DNA from: Oscillospiraceae bacterium
GTDB taxonomy: Bacteria > Bacillota > Clostridia > Oscillospirales > Ruminococcaceae
Length of the DNA: 64,000 nucleotides
Assembly: GCA_021202155.1 (NCBI GenBank)
Contig: JAJQDP010000006.1
Coordinates: 186,001-250,000 of the forward strand
Direction of reading: 5' to 3'
Made by a program: the position numbers and the translations under genes. Under the pieces are notes generated by a model. That model had not been told where the DNA came from, made no database searches, and saw only the letters and a list, made by a program, of their open reading frames with translations. Every line of letters starts with the position of its first letter. Position 1 is the stretch's first letter. Of the stretch, positions 33,757-42,329 are shown one piece after another.

Positions 33757-34365
33757 ATGAAAAAATTTTTGACTGCCGCCCTGTGTTTTGTTCTGACTCT
33801 CACTCTTCTCACTGCTTGCGGGTCAAGTGAGCTTGACATGGACTTGGTCATGGGTTCGGTTTCGGACGGGGTTTATACTAACGAGTATGCAGGGCTCACC
33901 TTCTCCCCTACCTCCGACTGGAGCTTTTATGACGAGTCGGAGCTACTTGAGATGATGGACATCTCGGAGGACTCGGTCGACACAGCATCGAAACGGCAGA
34001 ACGTTCTCTCACGTGTGCAGACCCTCTACACAGCGATGGCCATGGACGAAATCGGTGCAAACATTATCTTTGGGTTCGAGAATCTGACCCTCTCGACCGA
34101 CGGGACAACCTACACAAGCTCGGATTATGCCGAAGCCCTCGTCACTCAGTGCACCGAGTCGGGCTACACATTCGGCGACATCACGACAATTGAGATTGGT
34201 GGGAACACCTACTACGAGGCGGTCGGGACAATTGAAGAAAGCGGCTACAACATGACGCAGGCATTTTTGGTGAGAAGAATCGACGACTACATGTGCTTCA
34301 TAATAATCACGACCATCGACGATTACACAATCGCACCGGATGAAGTTATTGCAATGCTTGGGTGA
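33757..34365 (+). CDS. Lipoprotein of unknown function
   Basis: 202-residue protein with signal peptide and lipobox LLTAC (cysteine near residue 20). The mature part has the pattern of surface proteins that carry a segment like NEYAGLTFSPTSDWSFYDE followed by an alpha/beta domain; no enzyme motif is visible. The start at 33757 follows GAAAGGATA. The msrC-like gene starts one base after its stop codon, so the two are coupled. Confidence 0.78.
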   Translation: MKKFLTAALCFVLTLTLLTACGSSELDMDLVMGSVSDGVYTNEYAGLTFSPTSDWSFYDESELLEMMDISEDSVDTASKRQNVLSRVQTLYTAMAMDEIGANIIFGFENLTLSTDGTTYTSSDYAEALVTQCTESGYTFGDITTIEIGGNTYYEAVGTIEESGYNMTQAFLVRRIDDYMCFIIITTIDDYTIAPDEVIAMLG

Positions 34366-34366
34366 T

Positions 34367-34852
34367 ATGATGACAAATTATGAAATACTCGCCGCTTCGG
34401 TCAGGGCTCTTACGGACGGAGAAAACGATCTGATCGCGAACTTATCCAACGTCAGCGCGGCTATATTCGAGAGCCTTGAAGATGTAAACTGGGCGGGATT
34501 CTATGCCCTCCGGAGAGATACTCTCCGGGGCGATACCCTCGTCCTCCACCCGTTTCAGGGGAAGCCGGCCTGCATCCGGATTCCTGTCGGCAAGGGCGTC
34601 TGCGGGACGGCAGTCGCGCTTGATAAGGCTCAGCTTGTCCCGGACGTTCACGATTTTCCGGGGCATATTGCCTGCGATAGCGCGTCGAACTCAGAAATCG
34701 TGATTCCACTTCATGCTAATGGCGAGATTGTCGGAGTCTTAGACATCGACAGCCCGACGGTCGGGCGGTTCACGGAAGAAGATTTAAACGGGCTTATGCT
34801 CTCTGCCGAGGCTATTGAACTTGCATGGGAACGCTCTTTAAATAAAAATTGA
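34367..34852 (+). CDS. msrC: Free methionine-(R)-sulfoxide reductase (GAF domain, fRMsr)
   Basis: 161-residue GAF-domain enzyme that reduces free methionine-R-sulfoxide in the cytosol. The three family cysteines are present (PACIRIP, GKGVCGTA, HIACDSAS) along with the substrate-pocket segments EDVNWAGFY and GVLDIDSP. The ATG at 34367 (or 34370) lies one base past the lipoprotein stop with no strong Shine-Dalgarno, so translation is probably coupled. Confidence 0.92.
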   Translation: MMTNYEILAASVRALTDGENDLIANLSNVSAAIFESLEDVNWAGFYALRRDTLRGDTLVLHPFQGKPACIRIPVGKGVCGTAVALDKAQLVPDVHDFPGHIACDSASNSEIVIPLHANGEIVGVLDIDSPTVGRFTEEDLNGLMLSAEAIELAWERSLNKN

Positions 34853-34870
34853 CAGAATAGAGGGAACAAT

Positions 34871-36592
34871 ATGACAGACAAGCAAGTAATAATCAAGCGA
34901 GTTCTTATCGGCATAGGCATTGCGGCGATTTTAGTCAGCATCATAAGCTTTGTGGTTCTGAACTGGAACACGATGGGTGAGGAGACCTTCTCGTTTCAAT
35001 CAACATATCAGGGCGACGAGGTCACTCTGAAAGCCACAATCTGGGAGGATGACGACGCGGAATATGCGGTTTTAATCTGCCCCGGCTACTCCTGTGACAG
35101 GCAGAAGTGGCGTCCGATTGCCAACCTCTTCACATCAAACGGCATGACCGTCATGAGCTTTGACTACTCCGGTCAGGGCGGATCGAATGGCACAATAGGC
35201 TTTGACAACGCCAAAACCGACGACATCGCAGTCGAAATCGCCGACGCGATTGAAGTTTTACACGAGAGAACCGGAATCGACTATGATCACATTATTTTAG
35301 TGGGTCATTCGATGGGCGGACGCTCAATCCTCCGGCTTCTGCAGGACTACAACAACCCCGACGCGGTCACAACCGTCACCAAGCGTGACATTGAAAACGT
35401 CATCCTCATAGCTCCCGAGGTCAACTACTATGCAAACGCTCAGGCGAGCCTCTTTGCAGGCACAACTGACGCCGAGGAGGAGCCGTGGTCATACTATAAC
35501 GAGAGTTTCATTGCAGGCACTAACGTCTATATCTACGGCTCGACGGCTGATGATATAGTCTCAGATAAAGACATCTTAGCGATTTACGAGCACCTTGGCG
35601 GCGTCGATGTCCCCGAAAGCGGCACTTGGGAAGCAACCCAGGTCAACAGCTACGGTAGCAAGATTACCGTCGGCGTGACTTCGGGAGTCCTTCACTCCTA
35701 TCAGATGTACTCAGCAAAGTTCGCAGAGTATGTGAATGAAGCCGTGAGTGACATCACAGGTACTGAGTCAAGCTTCAATGCAGGTCTTATGCGGCTCGTC
35801 TATGTCGGCTGGTTCAGCGCGCTTATCGGAATCTTCACACTTCTTTATGGGCTCAACATGGGCTCAAAGATTACAACTGAGGGCGAGAGTCTGCTGGTTC
35901 TTGAGGACAGAAAGTCATTCCTTATAAGAAAGCTCATCATGTGGATTCCGGGAATTTTGATGGCGTTCGTAATATGCTGTATATGCGTCGTGATGCCGTT
36001 CGGAAGCCCTATCATGAATATCCCCTACATGTGCTTCATCGCGGGCTATGGTCTTGTGATGCTCCTGGCGTATCGTAAAGGCACATTCAAGGGAACTGTA
36101 GGATCGCTCCCGAAGCCGAATCTTAAGACAAAATCCGACTGGAAGCATAATCTCTACTGCTTCGGAATCGTGGCACTCCTCTGCATTTTCGCGTGGTACG
36201 TCCTGAGAGCGTCGATGTATCGGTTGATGCCGTTTAACTTCAGGCTCTTCTGGCTCATCTTCAACGGTGCGTTGATGACCGTCGGCTACTATGTTTCCGG
36301 AGCGGAGCAGGATATGCTCGAAAATGCGGGTGCAAGCCGTGGAACAAGGTTCTTATACAGCCTGATTCAGTATGTGCCGCTCTTCCTGTTCGTCCTCTTC
36401 TATCTCGTCATCAAGAGCTATTCGGGACTCATCGGGCAGATTGTGAACGTTCTTCTCATGTACATTCTCTGCATCCCAATTGGCACTTTTGTCCGTCATC
36501 GCACCGGTAACCGCCTTATTGCCGCAATACTGACGGCGGTTCTCTTCCAGCTACTTATGATTAACAGTGCGGCACTGATTTCGATGTTCTGA
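34871..36592 (+). CDS. Membrane protein with extracytoplasmic alpha/beta-hydrolase domain
   Basis: 573-residue protein. One helix at residues 9-30 is followed by an alpha/beta-hydrolase domain with the nucleophile elbow GHSMGG (serine near residue 144) and an oxyanion segment CPGYSCDRQKW. From about residue 315 on there are some seven hydrophobic helices. The hydrolase would face outwards or lie at the membrane. The fusion of an esterase-like domain to a multi-helix membrane part is unusual, and the substrate cannot be told. It starts 18 bp after msrC. Confidence 0.8.
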   Translation: MTDKQVIIKRVLIGIGIAAILVSIISFVVLNWNTMGEETFSFQSTYQGDEVTLKATIWEDDDAEYAVLICPGYSCDRQKWRPIANLFTSNGMTVMSFDYSGQGGSNGTIGFDNAKTDDIAVEIADAIEVLHERTGIDYDHIILVGHSMGGRSILRLLQDYNNPDAVTTVTKRDIENVILIAPEVNYYANAQASLFAGTTDAEEEPWSYYNESFIAGTNVYIYGSTADDIVSDKDILAIYEHLGGVDVPESGTWEATQVNSYGSKITVGVTSGVLHSYQMYSAKFAEYVNEAVSDITGTESSFNAGLMRLVYVGWFSALIGIFTLLYGLNMGSKITTEGESLLVLEDRKSFLIRKLIMWIPGILMAFVICCICVVMPFGSPIMNIPYMCFIAGYGLVMLLAYRKGTFKGTVGSLPKPNLKTKSDWKHNLYCFGIVALLCIFAWYVLRASMYRLMPFNFRLFWLIFNGALMTVGYYVSGAEQDMLENAGASRGTRFLYSLIQYVPLFLFVLFYLVIKSYSGLIGQIVNVLLMYILCIPIGTFVRHRTGNRLIAAILTAVLFQLLMINSAALISMF

Positions 36593-36610
36593 GATTTGGG
36601 GATAGGTTAA

Positions 36611-37453
36611 ATGAAAAAGGCTGATATTCTGGTTACGCTCGACTCCGGCTACATAGCACAGCTCTGCATAATGCTCTGCTCGATTACCACGTCTAATCCG
36701 GATTTACGTCTTAATGTGTATATTCTACACACTTCTCTTGATGACGACGACATAAAAGCCGCTGAGAGTGCCATTTCAGGCTTCGGGGAGATTATCCCCA
36801 TCAAGGTTTCGGAGGATGAATTCTCCGACGCCCCGACTACTGACCGCTATCCTCACGAGATGTATTTCCGGCTGTTTGCCTCGGAATATCTTCCGGAGGA
36901 TCTGGAAAGGGTTCTGTATCTTGATCCCGATGTTGTCGTCAGAAAAGACATAAGCGAGCTTTTTGAACTTCCGCTTGGTGACAACCTCATCGCCGCGGCG
37001 ACTCACGTCGGGAAGACGTTTACACACCTTAACTACGTCAGAAACGCTCCCCAATACGACATTCATGACGAGGACAAGCCATACATCAACTCAGGCGTTA
37101 TGATTATGAATCTCAGGGAACTCCGCAAGCTCCCTATCCGTGAGGATGTCTACGGCTTTATTGAAAGCCACAAGGGCAGGCTCTTTCTCCCGGATCAAGA
37201 TATACTCAGCGGTCTCTATGGCTCAAGAATCATGATTTTGGACTGCTACAAGTACAATATGACAGAACGGCTATTTCTCCTCAGGAAGGACAAATACCCC
37301 TGGCTCACCGCCGACTGGGTCAAAGAAAACTCCGCCATCATCCACTTCTGCGGAAGAAACAAGCCGTGGAAGCAGGGCTATGTCGGAAAGTTCGGGGAAT
37401 GCTACTTTGAAGCGGAGAGAGCGTATCTACAAAAAATCGCACAGGCTGAATAG
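36611..37453 (+). CDS. Glycosyltransferase family 8 protein
   Basis: 280-residue retaining glycosyltransferase with the GT8 landmarks: an N-terminal nucleotide-binding strand (DILVTLDSGYI), the metal-binding DxD in YLDPDVVV near residue 103, NSGVMIMNL, DQDILS and the C-terminal HFCGRNKPW. Relatives use UDP-glucose or UDP-galactose on LPS, teichoic acid or exopolysaccharide. It lies 18 bp after the hydrolase gene; the acceptor is unknown. Confidence 0.9.
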   Translation: MKKADILVTLDSGYIAQLCIMLCSITTSNPDLRLNVYILHTSLDDDDIKAAESAISGFGEIIPIKVSEDEFSDAPTTDRYPHEMYFRLFASEYLPEDLERVLYLDPDVVVRKDISELFELPLGDNLIAAATHVGKTFTHLNYVRNAPQYDIHDEDKPYINSGVMIMNLRELRKLPIREDVYGFIESHKGRLFLPDQDILSGLYGSRIMILDCYKYNMTERLFLLRKDKYPWLTADWVKENSAIIHFCGRNKPWKQGYVGKFGECYFEAERAYLQKIAQAE

Positions 37454-37513
37454 TTTTTGACTTTGGAAAATACAAAAGCTACGCAGTGCGTAGCGCATTC
37501 ACGGAGGCAAAAC

Positions 37514-38536
37514 ATGAATCAGGTTTTCTATGACGAAATTAAGATAATTATTGAAAATGCCCGTAATAAAGTTTACAGAACTGCAAATTTTGCTATGGTT
37601 GAAGCATATTGGAACATAGGAAAATCTATCGTTGATGAACAAGGTGGCAAAGATAGAGCCGAGTATGGAACCGGTCTAATAAAGGAACTTTCAAAGCGCA
37701 TGACCGAGGATTTCGGTAGAGGCTTTACTGTTGCCAATTTAAAAAACATGAGGCAATTTTATCTGACGTTTTCAAATAGCTACGCGCTGAGTAGCGAATT
37801 GAGCTGGACTCATTACCGTTTACTGATGCGTGTTGAAAACGAAGATGCAAGAGAATTTTACACAAAAGAGGCAATCAGATCTCAGTGGAGTACAAGACAG
37901 CTCGAAAGACAAATTAATACTTTTTTCTATGAGAGACTACTGTCCAGCAAAAACAAAGCGGGAGTTGCTGCTGAAATACAAACTCTTGAACCTGCGAGTA
38001 CACCAGAGGATATAATCCGCGACCCTTATGTCTTGGAGTTTTTAGGACTCACTCCTAATGATGACTTTTACGAAAGTGACCTTGAGCAAGCTCTCATTAC
38101 ACATCTGCAAAAGTTTTTACTTGAATTAGGAAGAGGATTTTCTTTTGTAGGCAGGCAAAAAAGAATCACTTTTGATGGACGTCATTTCCGAATTGACCTT
38201 GTTTTCTATAACTACATACTAAAGTGTTTTGTTCTCATTGACCTAAAGGTCGGAGATTTAACGCATCAGGACTTAGGACAGATGCAGATGTATGTACACT
38301 ACTACGAGAGGGAAATGATGAATGAAGGAGACAATCCTCCAATTGGAATCGTACTATGCGCAGACAGAAGCGAGAGTATTGTGAAATATACTCTTCCGGA
38401 GAATGAAAAAAACATTTTCGCATCCAAGTACCACTTATATCTTCCAAGTGAGGACGAACTGAAAAAAGAGCTACAGCAAGAGTATCAGGCTTTAGAGAAT
38501 TTTGATGAAGTCGAAAATGATGAAGATAATTCTTAA
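37514..38536 (+). CDS. YhcG/DUF1016 family PD-(D/E)XK nuclease
   Basis: 340-residue protein. The N-terminal DUF1016 domain holds EAYWNIGKSIVDEQ, GFTVANLKNMRQFY and SWTHYRLLMRV. The C-terminal nuclease domain has the catalytic set in FRIDLVFYNYILKCFVLIDLKVG (D..D-x-K), followed by a Q-containing helix. Such proteins occur near restriction and other defence genes. The gene looks more AT-rich than its neighbours, suggesting transfer. The start ATG at 37514 follows GGAGGC; a hairpin GCTACGC/GCGTAGC (37478-37494) lies just upstream. Confidence 0.9.
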   Translation: MNQVFYDEIKIIIENARNKVYRTANFAMVEAYWNIGKSIVDEQGGKDRAEYGTGLIKELSKRMTEDFGRGFTVANLKNMRQFYLTFSNSYALSSELSWTHYRLLMRVENEDAREFYTKEAIRSQWSTRQLERQINTFFYERLLSSKNKAGVAAEIQTLEPASTPEDIIRDPYVLEFLGLTPNDDFYESDLEQALITHLQKFLLELGRGFSFVGRQKRITFDGRHFRIDLVFYNYILKCFVLIDLKVGDLTHQDLGQMQMYVHYYEREMMNEGDNPPIGIVLCADRSESIVKYTLPENEKNIFASKYHLYLPSEDELKKELQQEYQALENFDEVENDEDNS

Positions 38537-38566
38537 ATAGACAGCACGACTCAAGAAGTTTATGTA

Positions 38567-38614
38567 ACTTTCTACTTTCCAAAAAAGCTGATTTTAGAAA
38601 GTAACATATATAAT
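38567..38614 (+). promoter_or_regulatory. Inverted repeat and -10 box before the nitroreductase gene
   Basis: ACTTTCTA (38567-38574) and TAGAAAGT (38595-38602) form an 8-bp inverted repeat ending six bases before a TATAAT (38609-38614). The -35 region is poor, as in activated or redox-regulated promoters. Confidence 0.45.
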
Positions 38615-38630
38615 ACAGGAGGTACACATC

Positions 38631-39155
38631 ATGAAAGAAACATTACAGGATTTATTGTCAAGAAGGAGTTGCCGCAAGTATCGCGACGAGCAGATTAAAG
38701 ACTGCGAGCTCAACGCTATTTTGGAGGCTGGAACCTACGCGCCCACTGGAATGGGAAAGCAGAGCCCGGTTATCGTCGCAATTCAGAACAAAGCTGACAG
38801 AGACGAGCTCTCCAGACTCAACGCAAAAGTTATGGGAAGAGAGGGTGTTGACCCATTCTATGGCGCACCAACTGTTGTCGTTGTCTTGGTTCCCGCAGAC
38901 TTCCCCACCGGTCGCGATGACGGAAACATGGTCATCGGAAATCTATTGAACGCCGCCCACGCTGTCGGAGTCGACTCCTGCTACATCTACAGAGCCCGCG
39001 AGGTCTTCGAGATGGATGAAGGCAAGGCACTTCTTAAGAAGTGGGGCGTCGAGGGCGACTATGTCGGCGTCGGAAACGTAATCTTAGGCTACGGCGAGCC
39101 GGACGGAGTAAGACCCGCGGCGGAGAGGAAGACGGGGTATATCGTTAAGGTTTGA
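38631..39155 (+). CDS. Nitroreductase family protein
   Basis: 174-residue FMN-dependent oxidoreductase of the small one-domain type. The opening RRSCRKYRDEQI and the FMN/phosphate segments AGTYAPTGMGKQSP and GVGNVILGYG are typical. It reduces nitro compounds or quinones with NAD(P)H in relatives; the natural substrate is unknown. GGAGGTACACATC precedes the ATG. It is followed by repeat element R3. Confidence 0.88.
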   Translation: MKETLQDLLSRRSCRKYRDEQIKDCELNAILEAGTYAPTGMGKQSPVIVAIQNKADRDELSRLNAKVMGREGVDPFYGAPTVVVVLVPADFPTGRDDGNMVIGNLLNAAHAVGVDSCYIYRAREVFEMDEGKALLKKWGVEGDYVGVGNVILGYGEPDGVRPAAERKTGYIVKV

Positions 39156-39156
39156 C

Positions 39157-39315
39157 GCACTACGTGCGCCCTCTCAAAGGCTTGTGATGAGGGGAAGTTT
39201 GCAAATTTCGTTGTGCGTGAATCAAAAGTAGTGCTTAAGCAGTTAAGGCTCTCCTTTTCAAGGAGAGCTGTCAGCCCAACGGGCTGACTGAGAGGTGCGC
39301 CCACACAGTGGGCGC
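39157..39315. repeat. Hairpin element R3, degenerate left half
   Basis: Starts just after the nitroreductase stop codon. Ends GCGCCCTCTC (39166-39175) and GAGAGGTGCGC are inverted. The right half is well formed: CTCTCCTT-type hairpin, then CAGCCC-AACG-GGGCTG, then GAGAGG and a GCGCCCAC/GTGGGCGC palindrome. The left half has decayed. The GAGAG version of the end links it to R6. Confidence 0.7.
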
Positions 39316-39370
39316 GTCGTCCGAAGGGTGACAAATTCCGCATAACACATTTAACAGTTGGGGGTAAAAT

Positions 39371-40174
39371 ATGAATCTGCTACTAATTTTAGCCTATCTT
39401 TTCTTCATTGGCTCAGTTTTGGGCTGGTGGATGGAGCTATTCTTCCGGAGATTCTTCTCAAAAGCCAATCCGGAAAGAAAATGGATCAACCCCGGCTTCT
39501 GCACGGGTCCATATCTGCCGCTTTATGGGACAGGGCTATGCACGCTCTATTTACTCGCGTCGCTCGAAAACTACCTGCCGTTTGAGAGCGTTGTCGTTAC
39601 GAGAATTGTACTGTTTGTCCTGATGGCTGTGATGATGACTGTCATCGAATTCATCGCGGGATTTATCTCGCTCAAGGTCAGCAAAGTCAGGCTCTGGGAC
39701 TACACCGAGGAGAAGGGCAACATCATGGGCATCATCTGCCCGAAGTTCTCGCTCTTCTGGGCAATACTCGGCGGAGTCTACTACTTCTTCATCCACCCGT
39801 ACATAAAGGAATCGCTCGTGTGGCTGAGTCAGAACTTAGCGTTCTCCTTCTTCATCGGGTTGTTCTTCGGCGTGTTTATCGTCGACTTGTGCAACTCGGC
39901 ACAGCTACTTGTCAAGCTCAAGCACTTCGCGGAGGAGAACGAGGTCGTACTCAGGTACGAGAACATCAAGGCGCAAATCAGAGCCCGCAACGAGGAAATC
40001 ATGAAGCGTGCCGCAGACCGCTCCTCCCGCAGACGCCGCTACCAGTTCGTCCACCCCTTCGCCACCGACAAGCCTCTTAACGAGGTTCTGAAAGAATACA
40101 TGGAAGAGCTTGAGGAGAGAACAAGCGAGCTTCGCAAGAAGATTGACCCGAAGGAACGGAAGAGGGAAGACTGA
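39371..40174 (+). CDS. CmpB-type membrane protein (putative ABC permease family)
   Basis: 267-residue membrane protein with about six hydrophobic segments and the CmpB signature pieces NPGFCTGPYLPLYGTG, EFIAGFISLK and ICPKFSLFWA. The C-terminal 80 residues are charged and probably coiled. Despite the family name there is no ATPase nearby and no demonstrated transport role that I know of. The ATG at 39371 follows GGGGG. Confidence 0.85.
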   Translation: MNLLLILAYLFFIGSVLGWWMELFFRRFFSKANPERKWINPGFCTGPYLPLYGTGLCTLYLLASLENYLPFESVVVTRIVLFVLMAVMMTVIEFIAGFISLKVSKVRLWDYTEEKGNIMGIICPKFSLFWAILGGVYYFFIHPYIKESLVWLSQNLAFSFFIGLFFGVFIVDLCNSAQLLVKLKHFAEENEVVLRYENIKAQIRARNEEIMKRAADRSSRRRRYQFVHPFATDKPLNEVLKEYMEELEERTSELRKKIDPKERKRED

Positions 40175-40192
40175 TATTTTGGAGGTGTCAAG

Positions 40193-40525
40193 GTGAATAA
40201 AATACTCAGCTTGCAGGAAATTGCAGAAATTGTCAAGCCGATTGCGGAAAAGTATGGGCTTCGGGCAGTATATCTGTATGGCTCGTATGCACGCGGGACT
40301 GCGGACGCAGAGAGCGACATCGACCTTGTAGTTGACACCACAGGTACTTCTATCAGGGGGCTGTTCGCCCTCGGAGCACTCTATTCTGAACTTTCCGATG
40401 CCCTCGGCAAAGAAATCGACCTGATAACCCTGTCATCCCTCACCCAATCGCCTCAAATGCCAAGTGAAATCGGGTTCAGGGACAATGTGGAGAAAGAGAA
40501 GGTGAATCTGTATGCAGTCGCTTGA
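40193..40525 (+). CDS. mntA: MntA-type nucleotidyltransferase antitoxin
   Basis: 110-residue minimal nucleotidyltransferase with GSYARGTADAESDIDLVVD, the GS-x10-DxD active site, near residue 31. In characterised MntA-HepT (type VII) modules this protein AMPylates the HepT toxin and so silences it. It starts at GTG 40193 behind GGAGGTGT and overlaps hepT by 14 bases. Confidence 0.9.
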   Translation: MNKILSLQEIAEIVKPIAEKYGLRAVYLYGSYARGTADAESDIDLVVDTTGTSIRGLFALGALYSELSDALGKEIDLITLSSLTQSPQMPSEIGFRDNVEKEKVNLYAVA

Positions 40526-40859
40526 CAAACAAAGGCTCAGCCACATGTTCGACTATTGCAAAGAAATCGAGAAAACGATAAACCGCTACGGAAAATCGTT
40601 CGAGATTTTCAATGAAGATGCCGACTACCAGCGTTCAGTGTCCTTCTGTATCCTTCAGATTGGAGAACTCAGCGGCGGCTTGTCTCCCGAGTTCAGAAGT
40701 GAAACGGCAGATCTCATGCAATGGTCTGCGATGAAAGGAATGCGTAACTTAGTTGCGCACAATTATGGAAGCATGAGCCGAGCCGTCATCTGGGAAACTG
40801 CCATGAATGACATTCCGGTTCTGAAAGATTTCTGCGAAAAGCAGTTGCAGGATAATTGA
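40512..40859 (+). CDS. hepT: HepT-like (DUF86) ribonuclease toxin
   Basis: 115-residue all-helical HEPN-family protein. The catalytic R-x4-H motif and the following tyrosine targeted by MntA are seen as RNLVAHNY near residue 77. In this family the toxin is an RNase, or cuts tRNA ends, when unmodified. The overlap with mntA couples synthesis of antitoxin and toxin. A terminator follows directly. Confidence 0.9.
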   Translation: MQSLDKQRLSHMFDYCKEIEKTINRYGKSFEIFNEDADYQRSVSFCILQIGELSGGLSPEFRSETADLMQWSAMKGMRNLVAHNYGSMSRAVIWETAMNDIPVLKDFCEKQLQDN

Positions 40860-40862
40860 AAT

Positions 40863-40886
40863 AAAACCGCCTTGGTGGGCGGTTTT
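40863..40886 (+). terminator. Terminator after hepT
   Basis: Stem AAAACCGCC/GGCGGTTTT with a 6-nt loop, four bases after the hepT stop codon. Confidence 0.88.
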
Positions 40887-40893
40887 CTTATGC

Positions 40894-40926
40894 AAAAACT
40901 CCTCCTACCCAGGTCGGGTGGAGGAG
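40894..40926 (-). terminator. Terminator after the HTH antitoxin-like gene
   Basis: Stem CTCCTCC..ACCC / GGGT..GGAGGAG (40899-40926) followed on the minus strand by TTTTT. With the hepT terminator it separates the two convergent toxin-antitoxin modules. Confidence 0.85.
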
Positions 40927-40930
40927 CTTT

Positions 40931-41560
40931 TTAGCCTTTGAGCTCTTCCGGAGTGCAGTTCAGGGCTCTTGCAAGCCTTATGACTATATCTGTCTGCGCT
41001 CTGGAGATGTCTTTGGTTTTCTGCTCATAGGCGCGGATGGTGTTGATGGAGACGCCGGAAGCCTCGGACAGTGCTTTCTGGGTCATGCCGGAGCGGGTGC
41101 GGAGGGATTTTAATCTGCTCCCTCCGGCTTTGAAATGCTTATCAAGGACTTCGTAGCTCTTCTCGATTGCCGCTTCATGGAGGGTCGGATATAGTCCAAG
41201 AAGTTCGCTATAGGGAACAGTATCTGAAATGCTACGAAAGCTCCGTCCTGAGTACCACTGATAGTGCGTGAGCATCCAGCCGACCCAATACTCGGGACTG
41301 CGGTCATAGCTCTCGATGAGTCCTACCTTTGGGCTCTTGCCGGAGGTCTTCTCGATAACCTCAAGGCAGAGCTCCAAGCCACTCCTTCCTGCGATATACT
41401 TCGGATTCCCCGACTCAATTTCGCCTGCTATTCCCGACTGAATGAACCGCCCAAGGAAGTCTCCACCATCAATTCCGAATTCGTAAACCGCGTCGTGGAG
41501 CATGTTTCCGACAGCCGCGGAGGCTTTAGCGAGATATAACTGACTGTAGGCGTGGGTCAT
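40931..41560 (-). CDS. HTH protein paired with a DUF3990-type toxin
   Basis: 209-residue protein. Residues about 145-205 form an XRE helix-turn-helix (LKSLRTRSGMTQKALSEASG, SINTIRAYEQ). The N-terminal 140 residues are unrecognised and could be the part that binds or neutralises the partner. It overlaps the partner gene by 35 bases, and its terminator is at 40894-40926. It is the probable antitoxin and auto-repressor acting on the palindromes at 42246-42293; this is inferred from layout. Confidence 0.75.
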   Translation of the reverse strand: MTHAYSQLYLAKASAAVGNMLHDAVYEFGIDGGDFLGRFIQSGIAGEIESGNPKYIAGRSGLELCLEVIEKTSGKSPKVGLIESYDRSPEYWVGWMLTHYQWYSGRSFRSISDTVPYSELLGLYPTLHEAAIEKSYEVLDKHFKAGGSRLKSLRTRSGMTQKALSEASGVSINTIRAYEQKTKDISRAQTDIVIRLARALNCTPEELKG

Positions 41561-42227
41561 CTGGCGTCATGTCCTCCCTCATAATATCCAAAATGAAAAT
41601 ATCATCCTTGAGCTGTTGCAGGCTCTTCTTTCTTGCGGCATATGCTTCACGCGCGCTCCTGTCCCTGAGCGTTCTCTTGAAGTAGTATTCGCGATAGTCG
41701 ACCGTTTCATAACCGGTAAACTCGATTCTACCGAACGACTTTTCGGAAATGAGCACCACCTGCTCGCCAAGAGTGCCAAGTTGCATTGCAAGGTTCAGAT
41801 CGCGAAGGGAAATTGTGTTGTTGACGAAATCCTCGGCAAACGAGAAGTAGGAATCGTCCGCACGGTAGCCAATCATTATGTCGACATTTTGGGTGTCGGG
41901 CATAAACCTATCGGTGATGAAATCCCTCGCATTGCTCCCAACCGCGGAGGTGATGTCAAACTTTCTGTGAGCAAGCAGAACCGCAAGCCAATTGAGAATA
42001 TTGAACTTTCCTCGGGTGAGGTGCATGACGTTTAATCCATCAAGATGCAGGGAATACTTATTCGCATAGCCGTCGTTCTTTATGGGGCAAGCCCACTCAC
42101 GGGCGAGCTCAATATTTTCGGTGCAGTAGAAGCCCTGACCGTAGTCGTTATACTCCTTCCCCACTCCAAAGAGAGGAATCTCCACAATCTGCTGAGAGCC
42201 GTGATAGATTTTCAGGTCTTTATACAT
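41526..42227 (-). CDS. DUF3990-type, ADP-ribosyltransferase-like toxin candidate
   Basis: 233-residue protein whose N-terminus IYHGSQQIVEIPLFGVGKEYNDYGQGFYCTE carries the HGS...(D/Y)xGxGFY pattern of the DUF3990 group. This is distantly related to NAD-using ADP-ribosyltransferases and recurs in toxin-antitoxin pairs. It starts at ATG 42227 behind AAGGAGATG. It is first gene of the two-gene module and under two operator-like palindromes. Toxic activity is inferred from family and context. Confidence 0.72.
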   Translation of the reverse strand: MYKDLKIYHGSQQIVEIPLFGVGKEYNDYGQGFYCTENIELAREWACPIKNDGYANKYSLHLDGLNVMHLTRGKFNILNWLAVLLAHRKFDITSAVGSNARDFITDRFMPDTQNVDIMIGYRADDSYFSFAEDFVNNTISLRDLNLAMQLGTLGEQVVLISEKSFGRIEFTGYETVDYREYYFKRTLRDRSAREAYAARKKSLQQLKDDIFILDIMREDMTPDDPRLQSVISR

Positions 42228-42245
42228 GCCATCATCTCCTTGTAT

Positions 42246-42302
42246 GTAATACTATAGTATTACTCCTGACTATATTATAATACTATAGTATTACTTTGTC
42301 AA
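42246..42302 (-). promoter_or_regulatory. Promoter with twin 16-18 bp palindromes for the DUF3990/HTH module
   Basis: Minus strand -35 TTGACA (42297-42302), 17-bp spacer, -10 TATAAT (42274-42279). The perfect palindrome GTAATACTATAGTATTAC lies at 42246-42263 and its 16-bp core again at 42278-42293, inside the spacer. Their centres are 31 bp apart, three helical turns. This is a typical auto-repression operator pair. Confidence 0.88.
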
Positions 42303-42329
42303 GAGTTTTGAAAAAATCTAATTTCCCTC

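Noticed and set aside
37780-37802. Hairpin-like repeat inside the YhcG gene resembling the one at 37478-37494
   Set aside because: The encoded residues YALSSELSW fit the normal family sequence at this place, so no insertion is needed to explain it.
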